In this document: piece by piece, positions 42,776 to 50,941 of the stretch
Numbering within the stretch: position 1 is the first letter of the stretch
Layout: the number at the start of each line of letters is the position of its first letter
Source: an uncultured Mollicutes bacterium
GTDB lineage: Bacteria; Bacillota_I; Bacilli_A; RFN20; CAG-826
Assembly (NCBI GenBank): GCA_900540365.1
Contig: UQFN01000005.1
Coordinates: forward strand, 1 to 64,000
Direction of reading: 5' to 3'
Length of the DNA: 64,000 bases
Notes under the pieces: model-generated
The model's input: only the letters and a program-made list of their open reading frames with translations
Databases searched by the model: none
What the model was told of the DNA's origin: nothing
Made by a program: the position numbers and the translations under genes

Positions 42776-43204
42776 TTATAAACTTAAATCAAATCTTTCA
42801 ATGACTTTTTTTACTTTTTTATATATTTCAATTCGAAACAATTCATCTTTTTCTCTTGAATAAAAAACGTATAGTTCCTTATGATTTATAAAAACTTTTT
42901 TATAAGTAACTTCTTCAAAGAAATATCTTTTATTTTTATAAATTATATATTTTCGATTAAAGTTAAAATAAACTTTTCTTTTAATTCGAGGCAAAAAAGT
43001 AAAAAAGACAAAAAACATTAATAAAACCGCTACTACAATTATTGCAATAAAAGTAACTGGAATATCATTTTGAAAATCATCATAATTAACACCAATTAAT
43101 ATCACAAAAGTAATTGGAACAACTGCTAAAAGAAAAAGCAAAATGAGCATTGTAATTAATGAGGAAATATCTTCAAAAACGCTTTCTAATTCATTACTTT
43201 TCAT
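42776..43204 (-). CDS. Hypothetical membrane protein near LemA
   Basis: A 142-aa protein with two N-terminal helices (about 15-38 and 48-70), then a beta-rich basic domain (KVYFNFNRKYIIYKNKRYFF). It resembles small PH-like/YcxB-type membrane proteins only in layout. No RBS; TATAAT 11 nt before the ATG suggests a near-leaderless mRNA. It follows the LemA terminator, so it is a separate unit. Confidence 0.6.
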   Translation of the reverse strand: MKSNELESVFEDISSLITMLILLFLLAVVPITFVILIGVNYDDFQNDIPVTFIAIIVVAVLLMFFVFFTFLPRIKRKVYFNFNRKYIIYKNKRYFFEEVTYKKVFINHKELYVFYSREKDELFRIEIYKKVKKVIERFDLSL

Positions 43205-43231
43205 AATATAAATAGATTATAAGTTAATAAA

Positions 43232-43263
43232 AGGTAAATAAAAAGGACTTTATTAAGTCCTTT
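43232..43263 (-). terminator. Intrinsic terminator of the LemA operon
   Basis: Stem AAAGGACTT/AAGTCCTTT (43242-43263) with a 4-nt loop, followed on the minus strand by TTTATTTACC. It lies 14 nt past the lemA stop. Confidence 0.88.
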
Positions 43264-43276
43264 AATTTTATTTTAT

Positions 43277-43945
43277 TTAGAAAAATACTTCTCTAGCTTT
43301 TTCTTTAATTTCTTTGGTAGCGCTAAATGGAATTCTAGTTGTATATCCAGCTCTTGCTGCAACAATCATTTTAACTGGCCAAGCATTGACATCTCTATTC
43401 CAAGCATTTACTGAATCATTATAAAGCTCTCTAGCTGCAGTAATTTCTCTTTGTAAATATGAATTTTGTTGTAAACAATCAGCAATTTCATTATGTGCTT
43501 TTAAATCTGGATAATTTTCAAAAGCTACATTAATTTTAGCTGCAACATTATCTACTTTAGTAGCAATTTCATTTCTTAAAGCATCATTATCAGGATTTGC
43601 TCCACCTCGATAAGCTGCAATTTGAGTCAATGTATCTTTATCTAAATCAATTGCTTTATCAAGTAATTTAGCAGCATTTGATAAAATGACTACTCTTTGT
43701 TCAAGATAATTATCAATTTGGCTTGCGTCATGTTGAATTTTCTGCTCTAATTGGCGGAAATAATTTTGAGCTTTAATTTTTAAAATTAAAAAAATAACAC
43801 CTGGAATTATTCCACAAATCCATAACATAATTTCAAAAATTGTACTGCCAACACCAACTTTAATTGGAATTTGTTTAGCAATTACATTTACATCGCGACC
43901 TTGTTCTAAAACTGGTCCAGTTAATTCATCTAATTGATTAGCCAT
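43277..43945 (-). CDS. lemA: LemA family protein
   Basis: A 222-aa LemA-like membrane protein. A helix (TIFEIMLWICGIIPGVIFLI, about 36-55) is followed by long alpha-helical bundles with the family landmarks NYLEQRVVILSNAAKLLDKA, TLTQIAAYRGG, AFENYPDLKAH and YNDSVNAWNRDVNAWP. LemA proteins are widespread, expose a helical bundle and have no established molecular role. Strong RBS (AAAGGAGGAC). It lies 12 nt downstream of the 613-aa membrane protein, so the two are co-transcribed and probably act together. Confidence 0.92.
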   Translation of the reverse strand: MANQLDELTGPVLEQGRDVNVIAKQIPIKVGVGSTIFEIMLWICGIIPGVIFLILKIKAQNYFRQLEQKIQHDASQIDNYLEQRVVILSNAAKLLDKAIDLDKDTLTQIAAYRGGANPDNDALRNEIATKVDNVAAKINVAFENYPDLKAHNEIADCLQQNSYLQREITAARELYNDSVNAWNRDVNAWPVKMIVAARAGYTTRIPFSATKEIKEKAREVFF

Positions 43946-43957
43946 TTTTGTCCTCCT

Positions 43958-45799
43958 TTAATTTTTATGGTTAATATTATTAAATAACGAATTTACATTC
44001 TTGTCATCTTCTAAAGTGACTTCCTTATCAATAAGCCATGCAAATAAACCTCTTTGATAAGACATATTTGTTGGAAGACGATTCATTTGCTTTTGAATAA
44101 GATCATTAAATGTTAAATAAGTCCAATTAGAAGATTTAACATCTTTTAATGCCATTAAAGATGTTCTTTCAAGTGGAATATATTCATCATAATAAACAGG
44201 AATCGAATGCATTCTTCCATCTCCACCCATTTGGCTTACATATTCTACTCTTTGTACTGTTTTATAAGAATAGGCTTTTACTTCAATATTATCGATACTT
44301 CCAACTTTACTTAAAAAATGAGTTTTAAGCATTACTTTAGTTACGCTTTCAGGATGAGCAAATAATTTTGGATCGAAACTATTAGCCAAAGTTTCTGCTT
44401 CATAATTTGTATAATTAGACAAAAAATCTTTATTGTAAATATATTCGATCGGTTTATGCTGTTGATATAAAGGTATCGATAATAAAGGAGCTAAATCAAA
44501 ATATAAACTTTGGAAAAAATTATTCATATAATCAACAAATATCTTTTTCAAAGCTTCTAAATCATGACTTTGAAATAAAGAAGGATTTGCTGTATAGTTC
44601 GTAATTTGAGAATGCTTAGAAGAAATTATATTTAATGGACCATATTTATTAAAATAAAAATCATCTCCATAAGGTTCTTTGGAAGTTAAAAGTTCAACAT
44701 AATTAGTTTGAGCTAGTGGCGTAAATAAAAGTCTATATTCAACTTCATTATTTCGATCTACTGCACCAAATAAAGACTCAAATTCTGTATTCGCCATTAA
44801 AGTAAACTTTTTACCTTTTTTAATAGCTTTTCTTGATAATTTTTCTAATTTCTTTTCTTTATTTTCAACAAATTTTTCTAAATCTTTTTCATCGTCACCA
44901 TCATAATTTGAAGGTTTTCTTGTAAAAATTAAATTTGGTGCTGCTTCATTTCCATAGACTAAATATGTTTCTTGACCATAATATGGGCAAGGTTTTTGCA
45001 CACTAGCAGTTAAGACTTGTGTTTTAGTTACAGTGTGCGATCTTCCTTGAGAATCACGAACAGTTTCAACCCAAGAAATTGTAATACTACCGTGATAAAC
45101 TTTTGTTCCCATTTTAGTTTTATTATTAGTTACTACTAAAAATGGGTTCCCAACAATTGATCCGCTAACAACACAACAAGTTGATTTAGACTTTTCATCT
45201 AAATTTTTAAATCCATATTTATCATACATATAGTTAAATTTTCTAACATCAAAGATTGGATCAAGATCAATTAATGGAGTTACTTTTTCAATAATTTTAG
45301 AAGGAATATTCCAATCAAAACACACCAATAATGGATGAATTTGATTATAACAATCTTGATAATTTTTATTTTTAATTTTTGTTAATTGATTAAAAGTTTG
45401 CTCTGACAATTTAACTTTTTGTCTTAAAACTTTAAAGTTAACAATAAATAAAATAATACTTACAACGATTAAACTAGCACCAACAGAAGTTAAAACAATA
45501 ACATTTACTTCTTCTAAAAATAAACCAAAAAATAAACAAATTAAGCCTGCAACTAATGCTAATCCAGCTAAAATATAAAGAAAAATATACCAAGAGTTTA
45601 AAGAGTTAAATTTCTTTTGTGCTTTATCAGCTTTTGTTTTTGAAATATTATACTTTTTTACTAAAGCTTTATTTTCTTCTTTATTAACTTTAGAAATTTT
45701 TACTAGTTCTTCAAAATACTTATTGCTTTCATCATTTATTTGATTTTTAAACTTAGTTTTATATAAATGTATAGGTTCTAATATTTGAGTATTTTCCAT
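43958..45799 (-). CDS. Hypothetical LemA-associated membrane protein
   Basis: A 613-aa protein. The N-terminal 75 residues are a charged coiled coil (SKVNKEENKALVKKYNISKT), followed by two helices (about 73-95 and 100-122), then a large domain of about 480 residues facing one side of the membrane, with mixed beta/alpha content and motifs SKSTCCVVSGSIVGNPFLVV, SWVETVRDSQGRSHTVTKTQ and VSQMGGDGRMHSIPVYYDEY. I do not recognise the family, but the RDSQGRSHTVTKTQ style is common in LemA-linked proteins of Mollicutes and Erysipelotrichia (recollection). Good RBS (AAGGAAG). Confidence 0.7.
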   Translation of the reverse strand: MENTQILEPIHLYKTKFKNQINDESNKYFEELVKISKVNKEENKALVKKYNISKTKADKAQKKFNSLNSWYIFLYILAGLALVAGLICLFFGLFLEEVNVIVLTSVGASLIVVSIILFIVNFKVLRQKVKLSEQTFNQLTKIKNKNYQDCYNQIHPLLVCFDWNIPSKIIEKVTPLIDLDPIFDVRKFNYMYDKYGFKNLDEKSKSTCCVVSGSIVGNPFLVVTNNKTKMGTKVYHGSITISWVETVRDSQGRSHTVTKTQVLTASVQKPCPYYGQETYLVYGNEAAPNLIFTRKPSNYDGDDEKDLEKFVENKEKKLEKLSRKAIKKGKKFTLMANTEFESLFGAVDRNNEVEYRLLFTPLAQTNYVELLTSKEPYGDDFYFNKYGPLNIISSKHSQITNYTANPSLFQSHDLEALKKIFVDYMNNFFQSLYFDLAPLLSIPLYQQHKPIEYIYNKDFLSNYTNYEAETLANSFDPKLFAHPESVTKVMLKTHFLSKVGSIDNIEVKAYSYKTVQRVEYVSQMGGDGRMHSIPVYYDEYIPLERTSLMALKDVKSSNWTYLTFNDLIQKQMNRLPTNMSYQRGLFAWLIDKEVTLEDDKNVNSLFNNINHKN

Positions 45800-45881
45800 A
45801 TAAACTTCCTTTATATTATTATTACATAAGTTGATAAAATTTAAAATTGTTTAAAAATAAACAAAATCACTAGTTTTTATT

Positions 45882-45915
45882 AAAAACCCTTTTAAACCCA
45901 ATTATTTTTTAAAAA
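45882..45915 (-). repeat. Dispersed AT-rich repeat, copy j (reverse)
   Basis: AAAAACCCTTTTAAACCCAA then TTATTTTTT, the inverse of the repeat consensus with GGG in place of GAG. It overlaps the end of the P-type ATPase remnant. Confidence 0.5.
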
Positions 45916-46324
45916 ATAAACTATTTTTTGTTTTAAATAAAATCTTTTAATAAGCTTTTGAATTTCAAATAAAACTAAAGAAACTAAAGAAATTAGTAAC
46001 ACATATAAATAATTAATTGGTTCTAAATAAACTAATTGAAATATATTCATAACTTTAGGAGTAAAAACAATAAAAGCAACGACCCCTTAAGCTCCAAACA
46101 AAACGATGTAAAGCCATTTATTATGATCTTTTGGAGAAAAATAGAAACAATGTTTGATCTTTGATTAAACGAATGAATGATTTGTGAAATAGATAATACT
46201 AAAAATGACATAGTCATTGCAGCTTGAGGATCTTTTAAACCTAATATTCAATACATATAAATACTAAAAAAACTTAAAGCAATAAAAATTCCATGGATTA
46301 TTACCCTAATAGCTAAACTATTTG
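45892..46324 (-). pseudogene. Remnant: C-terminal part of a cation-transporting P-type ATPase
   Basis: The minus strand encodes the last membrane segments of a P2-type (Ca2+-ATPase-like) pump. LKDPQAAMTMSFLVLSISQI then IHSFNQRS matches the TMAFLTLSLSQLFHAFNVRS-type motif in the last helices, followed after a frameshift by FSPKDHNKWLYIVLFGA and GVVAFIVFTPKVMN, then NYLYVLLISLVSLVLFEIQK at the end. Lesions: an in-frame TGA after IYMY, a frameshift near 46150, and a TAA between LFGA and GVVAF. The catalytic P, N and A domains are gone. A dead 3' fragment of a gene that was about 2.6 kb. Confidence 0.85.
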
Positions 46325-46619
46325 CTATTCATGATAAAGTTTTGCTAAAGGCTCAGTTTTAGCATAATATTCATCACTAGTTATTTCTTCCTTAATTTTA
46401 TTTAATCGATTAAGAATAATCTCTTTTTCATAATTAACATATTCATCAAAACTATTAAAATCTGGATATTTTGCTAAACAACCAACATCTAACATATCAT
46501 TAAAACTATATCCTTAATATGAATAATCTAGAGGAAATTTTGTATTAACAAAATCGACAAAATTTTCGTTGTCGCTTTTAAATACTAATACACTACAGTT
46601 TTTTTAAATGTTCTTTCAT
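46325..46619 (-). pseudogene. Remnant of an unrecognised small protein gene
   Basis: Rebuilt frame: an ATG at 46619, then after a shift near 46595 SVLVFKSDNENFVDFVNTKF, PLDYSY, an in-frame TAA (near 46515, probably from CAA), GYSFNDMLDVGCLAKYPDFN and EIILNRLNKIKEEITSDEYY to LYHE and a stop at 46325. About 95 residues, acidic, family not recognised. It adjoins the ATPase remnant in the same decay zone. Confidence 0.5.
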
Positions 46620-46628
46620 AATAAATTC

Positions 46629-46660
46629 TTTAAAAATAATTGAGTTTTAGAGATTTTTTC
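46629..46660 (+). repeat. Dispersed AT-rich repeat, copy d
   Basis: TAAAAATAATTGAGTTTTAG then AGATTTTTTC. It lies in the decay zone between remnants. Confidence 0.55.
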
Positions 46661-46677
46661 TTAAATTGATAGCTTTT

Positions 46678-46749
46678 TTACTTCCGTTCTTTATCTAAAA
46701 TAGCATATTGATATGTATTTTCATATATAGGAGAGCCATCTTCTCTATT
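46678..46749 (-). pseudogene. Short coding remnant (23 codons)
   Basis: The minus strand reads NREDGSPIYENTYQYAILDK then ERK and stop at 46678. It looks like the tail of a lost gene and is out of frame with the acetyltransferase just upstream. Too short to identify. Confidence 0.35.
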
Positions 46750-47357
46750 TAAAAACTTTCTAAGTACTTTTTCTTTTGATCTTCCCAATATTTTTTATCT
46801 TCAAGAGTTATTTTTCTAATTACTTTGCAAGGATTTCCACACGCAATTACATTATCTTCAATATCATGAGTAACTACTGATCCAGATCCAATTACAACAT
46901 TATTTCCAATTTTAACTCCAGCATTGATAGTCACATTCCCACCAATCCAAACATCATTGCCGATAACTACTTTATAACCATATTCTAATAATTCATTACG
47001 AATATCTTTATCTATTGGATGTCCAGCTGTAAATATATTAACTCTTGGCCCTAACATTACATTATTTCCAATAATAATTTCATTTACATCTAAAAATATA
47101 CAATCCATATTTGCATAAAAATTATCACCTACAGAAATATTGCAACCATAATCACATCTAAATGGATAATTAATAAATGCATTTGAACCAATGTGTTTAA
47201 ACAATTTTCTTAACAAATCTTGTTTTGAAACTGTGTCAGTGTTACTTTCATCATTAAAAAGTTTTAAAATACTTTTCTTATATTCATTTAGTTTACTTAA
47301 CTCTTCATCGTTTGCTTTATAAAGCATTCCAGATAACATTCTTTCTTTTTGTGTCAT
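46749..47357 (-). CDS. Sugar O-acetyltransferase (maltose/galactoside acetyltransferase family)
   Basis: A 202-aa left-handed beta-helix enzyme of the Maa/LacA/NodL family that moves acetyl from acetyl-CoA to a sugar hydroxyl. N-terminal Mac domain (MTQKERMLSGMLYKANDEEL), hexapeptide repeats (ISVGDNFYANMDCIFLDVNE, IIIGNNVMLGPRVNI), the catalytic His in TAGHPID and the C-terminal WIGGNVTINAGVKIGNNVVI coil with VTHDI and ACGNPCKVIR are intact. RBS GAGG lies 6 nt before ATG. It is whole although both neighbours are decayed. Detoxifying acetylation of sugars is the usual role. Confidence 0.92.
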   Translation of the reverse strand: MTQKERMLSGMLYKANDEELSKLNEYKKSILKLFNDESNTDTVSKQDLLRKLFKHIGSNAFINYPFRCDYGCNISVGDNFYANMDCIFLDVNEIIIGNNVMLGPRVNIFTAGHPIDKDIRNELLEYGYKVVIGNDVWIGGNVTINAGVKIGNNVVIGSGSVVTHDIEDNVIACGNPCKVIRKITLEDKKYWEDQKKKYLESF

Positions 47358-47402
47358 AAAAAACCTCTAACATAGTATACACAAAAAGTAAAAATATTTA
47401 AA

Positions 47403-48043
47403 TTAAGGTTGCATAATACCAGCAAATACTAACCATGCAAGTAATGTTTTTGCTACTAAACTTAAAATGATATATACTCTTTCGCCGTATAAATAGTCTT
47501 TCCACTTTCCAACTTTTTTATATTGTAAGACCATATTTATTGGGAATAAATTAAATAAGACAAAATAAACTGCTGCTATAACAAAAACAAACCAAGGAAC
47601 AAGAGATAAATCTGCACAAGAAACTAAGTTAATTAAAAAAAAATCCAAGAACCAATCTCAGCAATTGAGCCAAAAATAAAAGGTAACCAATTGACTTTTT
47701 CTTTGCTTGATTTATTTTTTCCATCAATAACCCAAATAAATTCATTGAAGCATTTAATAAGAAAATTAAAATTAAAGTACATATATCATAAATGCCAAAT
47801 AATATAGCAATTAAAACCATCATTAAAGAAGAAGATAAAGCATATTCATACCATCTAAAAACATTAATATTATTTTTTAAACCTAAATTATAACAGTCAT
47901 TAACTTTTTTAGGTAAACTTACTAAATGATGAAAAATTGTTGATATAAATAAAAATAACAACACACAAATTCAAAAAGGTAAACTAAAAAAGTACTTTAG
48001 AACTTGATACTAAAAATCCCATATCATTTAAAGTTAAATTTAT
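47403..48043 (-). pseudogene. Heliorhodopsin remnant (5'-truncated, frameshifted)
   Basis: Rebuilt protein of about 205 residues: TM2 region (SLPF, then an in-frame TGA, then ICVLLFLFISTIFHHLVSL), NVFRWYEYALSSSLMMVLIA and NASMNLFGLLMEKINQAKKK, NWLPFIFGSIAEIGSW, LVPWFVFVIAAVYFVLF, QYKKVGKWKDYLYGERVYII and LSLVAKTLLAWLVFAG. These blocks match heliorhodopsin 48C12 (FRWVEYSLSSSVMIVLIA; GERAYIVLSLVAKSALAW, recalled). The retinal-binding Lys lies in SLVAKTLLAW. Helix 1 is missing. Frameshifts sit in a T6 run (about 47985), an A5 run (about 47700) and a T9 run (47634-47642, plus-strand A). Heliorhodopsins are light-absorbing membrane proteins of debated function; this copy is dead. Confidence 0.9.
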
Positions 48044-48087
48044 AAACAGTTTTTATATTTTTTTATTAAAAAAATCTTTTTTTAAGT

Positions 48088-48116
48088 AAAAACCTTGCAA
48101 AACTGAACTATTTTTC
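48088..48116 (-). repeat. Dispersed AT-rich repeat, copy i (reverse)
   Basis: AAAACCTTGCAAAACTGAAC then TATTTTT. It abuts the stop codon of the LysR gene and lies where the heliorhodopsin's first helix should be. Confidence 0.55.
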
Positions 48117-49006
48117 TATATTTTGTATTGATGATACATTGATAAAATATTATCAACAATTTCTTGAGAAATAAAATCTTTCATAAAAACAATATTAGTT
48201 TCTCTAATCATATTCATATTTTCAATTGGTAAAATAGCTAATGAATGGTCTTTTAATTCACTAAAACAAACACTTCTAGGAAGTACGGATACTCCTGCTC
48301 CTTTTCTAATTAAATCTTTGATTGTAGCAATATTATCAATCTCTAAAATAACATTAAATTCATCAATTGACATATTCATATTCATAAGTTGAGAAACAAA
48401 TAAATTTCTAGTTCCACTTTGTTTTGAACGTAAAATCATCTTCTCTTTTTTTAAATCGTTAATATTAACAATCTTTTGCTTAGCTAAAGGATTATCTAAA
48501 CTCATAACTGCTACTAAATAATCAGTATCAAGCAAGACACTAGAATATTTTTTCTCAGTGACTTTACCTTCAACAAAGGCTAAGTCAATCTCATAAGTTG
48601 ATAATTTATCATAAAGATTTTTTATAGTATCAGAAACAATTTTTATTTTAGTACCCTTATTATTTGCACAATAATTTGCTAAAACTTCAGCAACAATATT
48701 GCTCTCTGAAGTATGTGTAATTCCAATAATTAAGCTTTTGGCATGCATCTTTTCATCTTTTAATTTAGACGCTAATTCATGATATAAAGAGACAATTCTT
48801 CTAGCATATTTAAGTAAAATCTCTCCTTCAGGTGTAATTTTTAAATCATTACCAACTCTATTAAATATTTTAATATTTAATTCAGTTTCAAGTTGTTTTA
48901 TATGTTGACTAACTGCAGGTTGAGTCAAATTTAATTTTTTAGCAGCTAGAGTGAAGTTTTTTAATTCACTTGCTGCTAATAAAGAAACTAGTTTTACATC
49001 TTCCAT
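48116..49006 (-). CDS. LysR-family transcriptional regulator
   Basis: A 296-aa regulator. The N-terminal winged helix-turn-helix (about 5-63) reads ASELKNFTLAAKKLNLTQPA then VSQHIKQLETELNIKIFNR, a textbook LysR signature. The effector domain (about 90-296) has the periplasmic-binding-protein fold: IGITHTSESNIVAEVLANY, DLAFVEGK, and a C-terminal IRKGAGVSVLPRSVC. GGAGG precedes the ATG. It diverges from the antiporter gene across 131 nt that contain a dyad (49030-49045). As usual for LysR proteins it probably controls that neighbour and itself. Confidence 0.92.
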   Translation of the reverse strand: MEDVKLVSLLAASELKNFTLAAKKLNLTQPAVSQHIKQLETELNIKIFNRVGNDLKITPEGEILLKYARRIVSLYHELASKLKDEKMHAKSLIIGITHTSESNIVAEVLANYCANNKGTKIKIVSDTIKNLYDKLSTYEIDLAFVEGKVTEKKYSSVLLDTDYLVAVMSLDNPLAKQKIVNINDLKKEKMILRSKQSGTRNLFVSQLMNMNMSIDEFNVILEIDNIATIKDLIRKGAGVSVLPRSVCFSELKDHSLAILPIENMNMIRETNIVFMKDFISQEIVDNILSMYHQYKI

Positions 49007-49029
49007 AAATCATGCCTCCATAAGATTTT

Positions 49030-49045
49030 GTTATAGTATTATAAC
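49030..49045. promoter_or_regulatory. Dyad operator between LysR gene and antiporter
   Basis: GTTATA-GTAT-TATAAC, a perfect 6-bp dyad, fits a LysR-type T-N(11)-A site and lies 23 nt upstream of the LysR start. A further half-like CATTATAACC is at 49060-49069. Confidence 0.55.
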
Positions 49046-49137
49046 GATTTATTAGTTTTCATTATAACCTTACTTGTTAAGATAATAGCATGCTTGCTAA
49101 TTTTTTCAAGCCAAATATTTAAAAGGAGGAAACGAAA

Positions 49138-50514
49138 ATGCCACTAGAAATTTACAAGTTATACGATGGTCTAGGTGTAGCAACAGTTCTTATTGCTTTA
49201 GCAATAATGTTACTAGCTGGCTTTGCCTTATCGCGTTTAACAAAATTATTAAAATTACCAAATGTTACCGGCTATATTATTGCTGGCGTCTTAATTGGAC
49301 CTTATGTCTTAAATATGATTCCAGGTGAAATTATTGATAGCATGAGTTTCTTAAGTGATTTAGCTCTTGGATTTATTGCCTTTGGTGTAGGTAAATTTTT
49401 TAAGAAAAATGTTATTAAGAGTGCTGGCTTAAAGATTATTGTTATTACTTTATTTGAAGCTTTACTTGCCGGAATATTAGTTACAGTTTTTGTTGGAGTT
49501 TGTTTCCCTAGCTTAGGATGGTCTTTTGCTTTATTATTAGGTGCTATTGCAACTGCTACTGCTCCAGCTTCAACCATGATGACAATTAATCAATATAAAG
49601 CAAAAGGTGATTTTGTTAATACTTTATTACAGGTTGTTGCTTTAGATGACATTGTTTGTTTATTAGTATTTAGTGTTGTTTCAGCGATTATTAGTGGTAC
49701 TAATGGTGAAGGTGTTAATGTTTGGAGTATTATTCTTCCAATTCTTTATAATATTGCCTTTATTGTAGTCGGATTTATTTCTGGATTTATTCTTGGTTTC
49801 CTTGTTAAGAAAAGAAGTCCAAATAGTAGATTAATAATTGCTGTCGCTTTAATTTGTGCAATTTCTGGAGCATGTATTGTTTTAAATATTTCTCCACTTC
49901 TTTCTTGTATGGTATTTGGTGCAACATATATTAACTTTAAAGAAGATGAAAAAATCTTTAAATATATGGATCACTTCACTCCTCCAATTATGCTTTTATT
50001 CTTTGTTATGAGTGGAATGAATATGAATTTAACAGCCTTTGCAACTGTAGGTTTAGTTGGAGTTGTTTACTTCTTAGTTCGTATTGTTGGCAAATATGGT
50101 GGTGCATATTTAGGTTGTTTAGTTACTAAAAAAGCTCCTGCTGTTAAAAACTATTTAGGTTTTGCTTTAATTCCTCAAGCCGGAGTTGCTATTGGATTAG
50201 CTTTCCTTGGTCAAAGAATGTTACCAGCTGAAATAGGTTCAACCTTCTTATCAATTATTTTATGTTCTTCAGTTTTATATGAAATGGCTGGTCCAATTCT
50301 TGCTAAGTTTGCTTTATTTAAAAGTGGAGCCATTAGTAAAGATCAAGTTCCAGTTTTAGATACTAGTGATGTAATTGATTCTGGTAATACTTATCAAAGA
50401 ATTAACGTTAAACAAATTGAACAAATTAATGAAGTTAATTCACCTGCTTCAAAACCTATTGAAGATGAATCAACTCCAGTTTCCAATGAATTAGTTCATA
50501 GTAAAAAGGGGTGA
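49138..50514 (+). CDS. Cation:proton antiporter, CPA2/Kef-NapA type
   Basis: A 458-aa antiporter with about 12-13 helices. LLKLPNVTGYIIAGVLIGPY is the typical CPA2 N-terminus. GAIATATAPASTMMTINQ forms the discontinuous helix 4, and VVALDDIVCLLVFS carries the paired Asp residues that bind ion and proton (electrogenic NapA-like). A cytoplasmic tail of about 60 residues follows the last helix; no RCK/TrkA domain is attached. Probably exchanges Na+ or K+ for H+. Strong RBS (AAGGAGG). Divergent from the LysR gene, likely its regulator, and followed 4 nt later by a small membrane protein. Confidence 0.9.
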   Translation: MPLEIYKLYDGLGVATVLIALAIMLLAGFALSRLTKLLKLPNVTGYIIAGVLIGPYVLNMIPGEIIDSMSFLSDLALGFIAFGVGKFFKKNVIKSAGLKIIVITLFEALLAGILVTVFVGVCFPSLGWSFALLLGAIATATAPASTMMTINQYKAKGDFVNTLLQVVALDDIVCLLVFSVVSAIISGTNGEGVNVWSIILPILYNIAFIVVGFISGFILGFLVKKRSPNSRLIIAVALICAISGACIVLNISPLLSCMVFGATYINFKEDEKIFKYMDHFTPPIMLLFFVMSGMNMNLTAFATVGLVGVVYFLVRIVGKYGGAYLGCLVTKKAPAVKNYLGFALIPQAGVAIGLAFLGQRMLPAEIGSTFLSIILCSSVLYEMAGPILAKFALFKSGAISKDQVPVLDTSDVIDSGNTYQRINVKQIEQINEVNSPASKPIEDESTPVSNELVHSKKG

Positions 50515-50518
50515 TTTT

Positions 50519-50917
50519 ATGAGTTATTATACAAATATTTTACTTGCTAATTTTAATCGTATTATTCCAAATAAGAAAAAATCTTATGTCACTATAATTA
50601 AAAATACATATGAAGAAAAAAAGTCTGCACTAGCTACTACTTTATTATTAAATATTGTAGCCTTTATAATTACTGGTGTTATTGATTTAATGGTTTATTT
50701 ATTTAATGTAAGTTATTTAAACGCTATCTTTATTCATTTAGGATTAATCTTCTATTATGTTTTACATTTTAATATGTATCGTAATAATATGATCTTCTTA
50801 TTTGCATATATCTTTATGATAATATCCTTATTTATTTTTAAATATTGGATCTTAACATTTATATTTATTTTAGTTGGTTCGTTTTATTTACTTCATGAGA
50901 TATATTCATTTAAATAA
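50519..50917 (+). CDS. Small membrane protein co-transcribed with the antiporter
   Basis: A 132-aa protein with a basic N-terminus (NRIIPNKKKSYVTIIKNTYE) and three to four helices from residue about 40 to 128. No family recognised. It lies 4 nt after the antiporter stop with an AAGGGG RBS, so it is translated from the same mRNA and may be an accessory subunit. A strong hairpin follows. Confidence 0.65.
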   Translation: MSYYTNILLANFNRIIPNKKKSYVTIIKNTYEEKKSALATTLLLNIVAFIITGVIDLMVYLFNVSYLNAIFIHLGLIFYYVLHFNMYRNNMIFLFAYIFMIISLFIFKYWILTFIFILVGSFYLLHEIYSFK

Positions 50918-50919
50918 AT

Positions 50920-50940
50920 AAAGGGCACTTGGTGCCCTTT
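50920..50940. terminator. Terminator hairpin between convergent genes
   Basis: Nine-bp perfect stem AAAGGGCAC/GTGCCCTTT with loop TTG, between the stops at 50917 (plus) and 50942 (minus). Only a short T tract on each side, but both strands are T-rich beyond. Confidence 0.75.
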
Positions 50941-50941
50941 A

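Noticed and set aside
45892..48043. Genetic code 4 (TGA as Trp), because TGA falls at Trp-like positions in two remnants
   Set aside because: Intact genes use TGG for Trp and end in TGA, including ATGA overlaps; the remnants also contain TAA stops and frameshifts.
671..48043. All homopolymer frameshifts as sequencing errors
   Set aside because: Dozens of other genes with many long A/T runs are intact, and the broken genes also carry nonsense codons, truncations or tRNA read-through; for the single-lesion genes at 19186 and 59736 an error cannot be excluded.
49302..49577. Minus-strand frame in the antiporter gene
   Set aside because: Antisense shadow; no RBS and the antiporter is clearly coding.
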